Assembly: GCF_034006445.1 (NCBI RefSeq)
Contig: NZ_JAVESS010000002.1
Span: 419,623 to 483,622, forward strand
Length of the DNA stretch: 64,000 nucleotides
Origin: Desulfovibrio sp.
Lineage (GTDB): Bacteria > Desulfobacterota > Desulfovibrionia > Desulfovibrionales > Desulfovibrionaceae
Reading direction: 5' to 3'
The first letter of the stretch is position 1. Each line of letters begins with the position of its first letter. Shown piece by piece: positions 60,229 through 64,000 of this stretch. The notes beneath the pieces are model-generated. The model made no database searches and was not told the DNA's origin. It saw only the letters and a list, made by a program, of their open reading frames with translations. The position numbers and the translations under genes are program-made.

Positions 60229-61125
60229 ATGCAAGAGACATCTGCGCCTACCGCCGTGCAGGCCAACAACAAATCCGCAGACACGCAGAGTGTCTGTAAC
60301 GAAACCATACAGTCCAATGGCAAACGTGAATTTTCGCTGATCCGCACCCTCAAGAGCGAATATTTTCTGCACGTGATATCCATAATCGCCTTTTTCGGGC
60401 TTTGGCAGTGGGCTGCTACGTCCCACGTATTCGGGCACACCAGCGCCCTGGCTACCCCCTTTCAGGTGCTGGAAAGCCTGCGTGACCTCAGCACGCAAAA
60501 ACTTTCAGGTCTGACCCTGGTGGAACATGTGTTCATCAGCACCCAGCGCGTCATCATCGGCTTTTTTCTTGCCGTGCTTCTGGGTGTTCCCCTGGGCCTG
60601 TTCATGGCTTTCAACCAGACGTTCAAGGCCATCGTCAAGCCGCTCTTCGACATGTTCAAGCCCATGCCGCCCCTGGCGTGGATATCCGTAGCCATCCTGT
60701 GGTTCGGCATCGGCGAAGCGCCCAAGATCTTCATCATTGTCATCGGCTCGTTCGTGCCTGTGGTGCTGAACTCATACAGCTGCATGCAGCTTATCGAACC
60801 CGAACTGTTTGACGTCGTGCGCATGATCGGCGGCAAACGCTGGGACGAAATACGCCTTGTGTGCATTCCCGGCGCTCTGCCCGCCATCACCGCCGGTCTT
60901 CAGATCGCCATGTCCAGCGCCTGGACGTGCGTGGTCGCGGCCGAGCTGGTCAACTCCCGCTCGGGGCTTGGCTATATCATTATCCAGGGTATGAAACTGT
61001 CCGACCCCGGCATGATTATCGGCGGCATGCTCATCATCACCGTGGTGTCGCTGATCTTCACCCAGGGCATGACTTTCCTTACGAACAAGCTTTGCCCGTG
61101 GCAGCGTGAAATCGAGAATCTTTAG
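60229..61125 (+). CDS. ABC transporter permease 2 (NitT/TauT type)
   Basis: The 298-residue permease is a paralogue of permease 1, with PMPPLAWISVAILWFGIGEAPK and the coupling loop RMIGGKRWDEIRLVCIPGALPAITAGLQ. It has a polar N-terminal extension of about 45 residues before the first membrane segment. Start is two bases after the previous stop. A heterodimeric membrane part is implied. Confidence 0.92.
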   Translation: MQETSAPTAVQANNKSADTQSVCNETIQSNGKREFSLIRTLKSEYFLHVISIIAFFGLWQWAATSHVFGHTSALATPFQVLESLRDLSTQKLSGLTLVEHVFISTQRVIIGFFLAVLLGVPLGLFMAFNQTFKAIVKPLFDMFKPMPPLAWISVAILWFGIGEAPKIFIIVIGSFVPVVLNSYSCMQLIEPELFDVVRMIGGKRWDEIRLVCIPGALPAITAGLQIAMSSAWTCVVAAELVNSRSGLGYIIIQGMKLSDPGMIIGGMLIITVVSLIFTQGMTFLTNKLCPWQREIENL

Positions 61126-61142
61126 AATTCCTGGAGAAGAAC

Positions 61143-61910
61143 ATGAAAAACACGCCGCCCAAAATCGTCTGTGACAAAGTTTGCAAAACATTTGTGCAAA
61201 AGCGGACCCAGCTTGTCCACGTGCTCAAGGATATTTCCCTTGAGGTGCACGAGCAGGAATTTCTGGTCATCCTTGGCCCCGGCCAGTGCGGCAAAACCAC
61301 GCTGCTGCGGACCATAGCCGGGCTGGAAACGCCCACCTCCGGCACCATAACCATGAACGGCAAAACGCTGAATGGGCCGACCCCTGATATCGGCCTCGTG
61401 TTCCAGAGCTACATGCTCTTCCCCTGGAAGACCGTTCGTCAGAACGTGGAAATAGGCCTGGAAGTACGTGGCCTGGATAAAGACGAAGTACGCAAGGTTT
61501 CTGGCCACTACCTGGGCATGGTGGGCTTGCACGGCTTTGAAAACTACTATCCCCACCAGCTTTCGGGGGGCATGAAGCAGCGTGTGGGCATTGCCCGCGC
61601 CTACTCGCTCAACCCCCAGGTCATGCTGCTGGATGAACCTTTTGGTCAGCTTGACGCACAGACGCGCTTTTTTATGGAGCAGGAAACCGAACGCATCTGG
61701 CAGATGGACAAGCGCACCATGATCTTTGTTACCAATAACATTGACGAAGCGCTCTTTCTTGCTGACCGGATAGTGACAATGGAAGACAAGCTGCCCGGCC
61801 ACGTCAAATCGTCGTACGACGTGCCTTTGGCGCGCCCCCGCGACACGATGGACCCGGAATTTCTGGAGCTGCGAGCGCGCATCACGGAAGAACAGAAGCT
61901 GACCCTTTGA
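61143..61910 (+). CDS. ABC transporter ATP-binding protein 2 (NitT/TauT type)
   Basis: The 255-residue ATPase has Walker A GPGQCGKTTLLR, a normal signature LSGGMKQR and Walker B VMLLDEPFGQLD. With the atypical ATPase at 58625 it likely forms an asymmetric heterodimer. GGAGAAGAAC precedes the ATG. Confidence 0.92.
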   Translation: MKNTPPKIVCDKVCKTFVQKRTQLVHVLKDISLEVHEQEFLVILGPGQCGKTTLLRTIAGLETPTSGTITMNGKTLNGPTPDIGLVFQSYMLFPWKTVRQNVEIGLEVRGLDKDEVRKVSGHYLGMVGLHGFENYYPHQLSGGMKQRVGIARAYSLNPQVMLLDEPFGQLDAQTRFFMEQETERIWQMDKRTMIFVTNNIDEALFLADRIVTMEDKLPGHVKSSYDVPLARPRDTMDPEFLELRARITEEQKLTL

Positions 61911-61921
61911 TTCATTTTTTG

Positions 61922-61952
61922 GCCGGATCCCGCAAGAGATTCGGCTTTTTTT
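61922..61952 (+). terminator. Weak terminator-like hairpin after ATPase 2
   Basis: GCCGGATC and GATTCGGC pair with one G-T around CCGCAAGA and are followed by seven T. It may reduce read-through before the binding-protein gene or, since that gene is usually expressed most, act as a processing site. Confidence 0.55.
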
Positions 61953-62011
61953 AGAAAAACGGAATGCTGTTCTGTAACCCATACACAACGTGGAACAACA
62001 AGGAGTTTGCG

Positions 62012-63094
62012 ATGAAGAAGTGCCTTTTGGCTGCCGTATTCTGCTGCTTTGCGATGCTGTTCGGCGCTGGGGCTGCCCAGGCCGCCGACAAACCAGTGAA
62101 AATTTCTACCTGCTGGATGGACGAATCTCCGGGCTTCAACATTTGGTATGCCAAAAAAATGGGTTGGGACAAAGAAGAAGGTCTGGATATTAACATGCTG
62201 CTGTTCAGCAGCGGTCCTGCGCAAATGGAAGCCCTTCCTGCCAAGGAATGGGTGCTTGGTTCCACCGGTGTTGGAGGCCAGCTGATTGGCGGCATCCGCT
62301 ACAAGATTTACGCCGTGGCCCCCATCATCAGCGAAGGTGAAGTGCATGTGCTTTACTTGCGCCCAGACAGCCCGGCGGCCAAGGTCAAGGGCTACAACCC
62401 CAAGTACCCCAATGTGTATGGCAGCCCCGAGACCGTCAAGGGCATGAAGATCCTGTACACCTCGCAGACCACCGTGCACTACATGATCGGCAAATGGCTG
62501 AAGATCCTCGGCCTGACCGAAAATGACGTCACCCTGGTGAATATGGAACAGCCCTCTGCCGTGCCCGCCTTTGAAAAAGGCATTGGCGACGCCGTGTGCC
62601 TGTGGGCTCCCTTCACCTTCGTGGCCGACTCCCGTGACTGGGTGCGCGCCGGTTCCGCCACCGACATGGACTCCATCACGGTTTCCTCCCTCGTGGGCGA
62701 CAAAAAGTGGTGCGATGAAAACCCCGAACTGGTGGCCAAGTTCCTGCGCGTGTACATGCGTGCTTCCGACATGCTGCGCAAAGAGGGTACAAGCCCCCGC
62801 ATCATCAAGGAATACCGCCAGTACATGAATGAGTTCGCCGGTATCCGCATGACCGACGAAGAAGCCAAAAAGGATATCGAGATCCACCCCCGCTGGACCT
62901 ATGAAGAAACGCTTGCCCTGCTGGACAGCTCCAAGGGAGAGTCCCAGGCTGACAAGTGGCAGAACGAGGTGGCCGAATTCTTTGGAAGCATCAAGCGTTT
63001 CTCGCCTGCCGAAATCCAGAAGTTCAAGGACGCCAAGATCAATACCGACAAGTTCCTTAAGCTGGTGCAGCCCACTGCCGCTCCTGCGAAATAG
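62012..63094 (+). CDS. ABC transporter substrate-binding protein (TauA/SsuA-like)
   Basis: The 360-residue protein begins with a signal peptide (MKKCLLAAVFCCFAMLFGAGAAQAAD) and then KPVKISTCWMDESPGFNIWYAKKMGW, the normal opening of NMT1/TauA-type periplasmic binding proteins. It should capture the solute and deliver it to the permeases. Trp and acidic residues near the start could suit a cationic or zwitterionic ligand, but the substrate cannot be fixed. AAGGAG lies six bases before the ATG. Confidence 0.88.
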   Translation: MKKCLLAAVFCCFAMLFGAGAAQAADKPVKISTCWMDESPGFNIWYAKKMGWDKEEGLDINMLLFSSGPAQMEALPAKEWVLGSTGVGGQLIGGIRYKIYAVAPIISEGEVHVLYLRPDSPAAKVKGYNPKYPNVYGSPETVKGMKILYTSQTTVHYMIGKWLKILGLTENDVTLVNMEQPSAVPAFEKGIGDAVCLWAPFTFVADSRDWVRAGSATDMDSITVSSLVGDKKWCDENPELVAKFLRVYMRASDMLRKEGTSPRIIKEYRQYMNEFAGIRMTDEEAKKDIEIHPRWTYEETLALLDSSKGESQADKWQNEVAEFFGSIKRFSPAEIQKFKDAKINTDKFLKLVQPTAAPAK

Positions 63095-63159
63095 GGCCAC
63101 AAGTGGCATGTTTTTCGACGCCTGTGAGTTGAAGTGACAGCAGTGCCGCTGTTGAGCCA

Positions 63160-63196
63160 AAGGGGGATATCCTGAAAGGATATCCCCCTTTTTTCG
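63160..63196 (+). terminator. Strong terminator of the ABC operon
   Basis: AAGGGGGATATCC and GGATATCCCCCTT are exact complements around TGAAA and continue into a run of six T. It is about 65 bases after the binding-protein stop. Confidence 0.85.
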
Positions 63197-63690
63197 CAAG
63201 CTTCAGGTAAAAAGCCCGTCGCGGGCATAACTGCGCCTGGCGCATAAAAAAGCATGGCCGCCCGCGCCCACGCCAAGTCCTGTGCAGCGGGCCTGTGCAG
63301 CGGGCCTGTGGTCCTGTGCAACGGCCCGACACCGCCACCCGAAGCAGCGCACCAGGCTTGGCAGAAACATTCCGGCCTCGCCGCACTGTTCTCGCTCTGT
63401 CCTCGCCGGGCAAGGCGTTAGCATATTCCGGCAGGGCCGCCACGTTGCCACAGGGTCATCACTGGCGGTGTGCGGAGCACACGAAAAACGCGGCACACTT
63501 GCCTGCGGCGATCCTTTTCAGCGCATTAGCCCTCTCGTGGGCTGGCCAGAGCAACAGATGCGGAATTGGACAGCATCATATCGTATTCACAGATGCGTTT
63601 TACAGTATTGTAAATCGAGATCAGTTTTACACCAGCATCATAATGAAATTGCGGCATGGATCCACTCCATGCCGCAATTTTTCCTACTGC
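63197..63690. other. Gap before grdA with short tandem repeat
   Basis: A 14-base unit (CTGTGCAGCGGGCC) occurs in tandem near 63280-63310. The rest shows no gene. A 15-bp hairpin at 63646-63680 ends the region. Confidence 0.5.
63646..63680. terminator. Bidirectional terminator of grdA
   Basis: AAATTGCGGCATGGA and TCCATGCCGCAATTT form a perfect 15-bp stem around TCCAC. The T-rich right arm and A-rich left arm allow action on both strands; it begins about ten bases beyond the grdA stop. Confidence 0.75.
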
Positions 63691-63999
63691 CTACAATGCA
63701 TATTTGCTGTTGGCATCGCGCATTTTATGCACCGCTTCTGCCAGGGCGTCCACATTGAGCACCATTTCCATCATGCTGATCTGCTCTTCCCACTTGGCGG
63801 GATCGGCTTCCTGCTTCAGTTCGGGCTCCAGAACATGGTACACGCAGAGTCCCAACGGGACTCCAGCCAAGGATCCGGCGTAGGTGGGGTCGCCCAGGGT
63901 GACAGTTTCGGCATAGATTTCCGCCCCTTCAGGGTCGGAAGAACCGAGAATCACCACTACGTTCTCACCACCAAACTTCTCAGCGGCGTCTTTGACGCG
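63691..63999 (-). CDS. grdA: Glycine/sarcosine/betaine reductase protein A, C-terminal part
   Basis: The frame is open to the window edge and gives the last 102 residues. The text KFGGENVVVILGSSDPEGAE, AETVTLGDPTYAGSLAGVPLG and VYHVLEPELKQ with the end MMEMVLNVDALAEAVHKMR is that of GrdA, the small selenoprotein that receives the carboxymethyl group from a GrdB-type protein and passes it to protein C. The Sec residue lies near residue 44 and is outside the window. The internal GTG at 63957 is not the start. The rest of the grd genes probably lies beyond the edge. Confidence 0.9.
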   Translation of the reverse strand, partial: RVKDAAEKFGGENVVVILGSSDPEGAEIYAETVTLGDPTYAGSLAGVPLGLCVYHVLEPELKQEADPAKWEEQISMMEMVLNVDALAEAVHKMRDANSKYAL

Positions 64000-64000
64000 C

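Noticed and set aside
63280..63330. CRISPR-like or functional tandem repeat
   Set aside because: Only two full units of about 14 bases with no spacers; it looks like a simple slippage repeat. No CRISPR array was seen anywhere in the window.

Overview
The window looks like the chromosome of a strictly anaerobic, sulfate-reducing deltaproteobacterium of the Desulfovibrio type. The evidence is the gene content: a selenoprotein formate dehydrogenase with a membrane [NiFe] hydrogenase, choline TMA-lyase in a glycyl-radical microcompartment, a Desulfovibrio-type trimeric porin, many sigma-54 promoters with enhancer-binding activators, and a grdA gene. This is inferred from proteins and motifs read by eye; no database was searched.

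Layout. 1-2.8 kb is a decayed accessory strip: the 5' part of an IS3-family element on the minus strand, one exported hypothetical protein, a relic of a second IS3 transposase and two palindromic intergenic repeats. 2.8-23 kb is a formate-hydrogenlyase island: a formate channel (2874-3764), a ten-gene hydrogenase-4/3-like operon with its maturation genes (3949-15519), then hydN-like, selenocysteine-containing fdhF, an fdhD-like gene, moeA and an fhlA-like activator (15772-22948). Sigma-54 promoters precede focA, the hydrogenase operon and hydN. TTCGTCA-type dyads lie upstream of the last two. 23-26.6 kb is minus-strand and poorly characterised: a TPR protein with a DUF4125-like C-terminus and a DUF4037-like nucleotidyltransferase-fold protein. 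26.6-29 kb holds a MerR-family regulator, a small winged-helix-like protein and an EamA-type transporter, divergent from the next block.

29.5-46.2 kb is a full choline-utilisation microcompartment operon: CutC, CutD, two aldehyde-dehydrogenase-fold proteins (one without the catalytic cysteine), PduL, an iron-type alcohol dehydrogenase, a PduS-like electron-transfer protein, EutJ- and EutP-like proteins, one vertex pentamer protein, four BMC-H proteins (one permuted, EutS-like) and three tandem BMC-T proteins. The expected chemistry is choline to trimethylamine plus acetaldehyde in the shell. Acetaldehyde then dismutates to ethanol and acetyl-CoA, and PduL yields acetyl phosphate.

46.6-64 kb is the least familiar part. 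It contains a porin, an alkaline-phosphatase-superfamily hydrolase followed by a protein that resembles only its C-terminal end, a PAS/sigma-54 activator, an OsmC-like protein, a dihydrolipoamide dehydrogenase, a lone GcvH-like lipoyl protein, a second EamA transporter with its own small winged-helix-like partner, a five-gene TauABC/NitT-type ABC transporter and the 3' end of grdA (glycine/sarcosine/betaine reductase protein A). Three promoters here share a GCGACA-N4-TGTCGC dyad and a -24/-12 element, and a related dyad lies in the divergent region in front of the choline operon. I read this as a candidate sigma-54 regulon that may handle a quaternary amine, a glycine derivative or a related organic compound. 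It is the strongest lead in the window.
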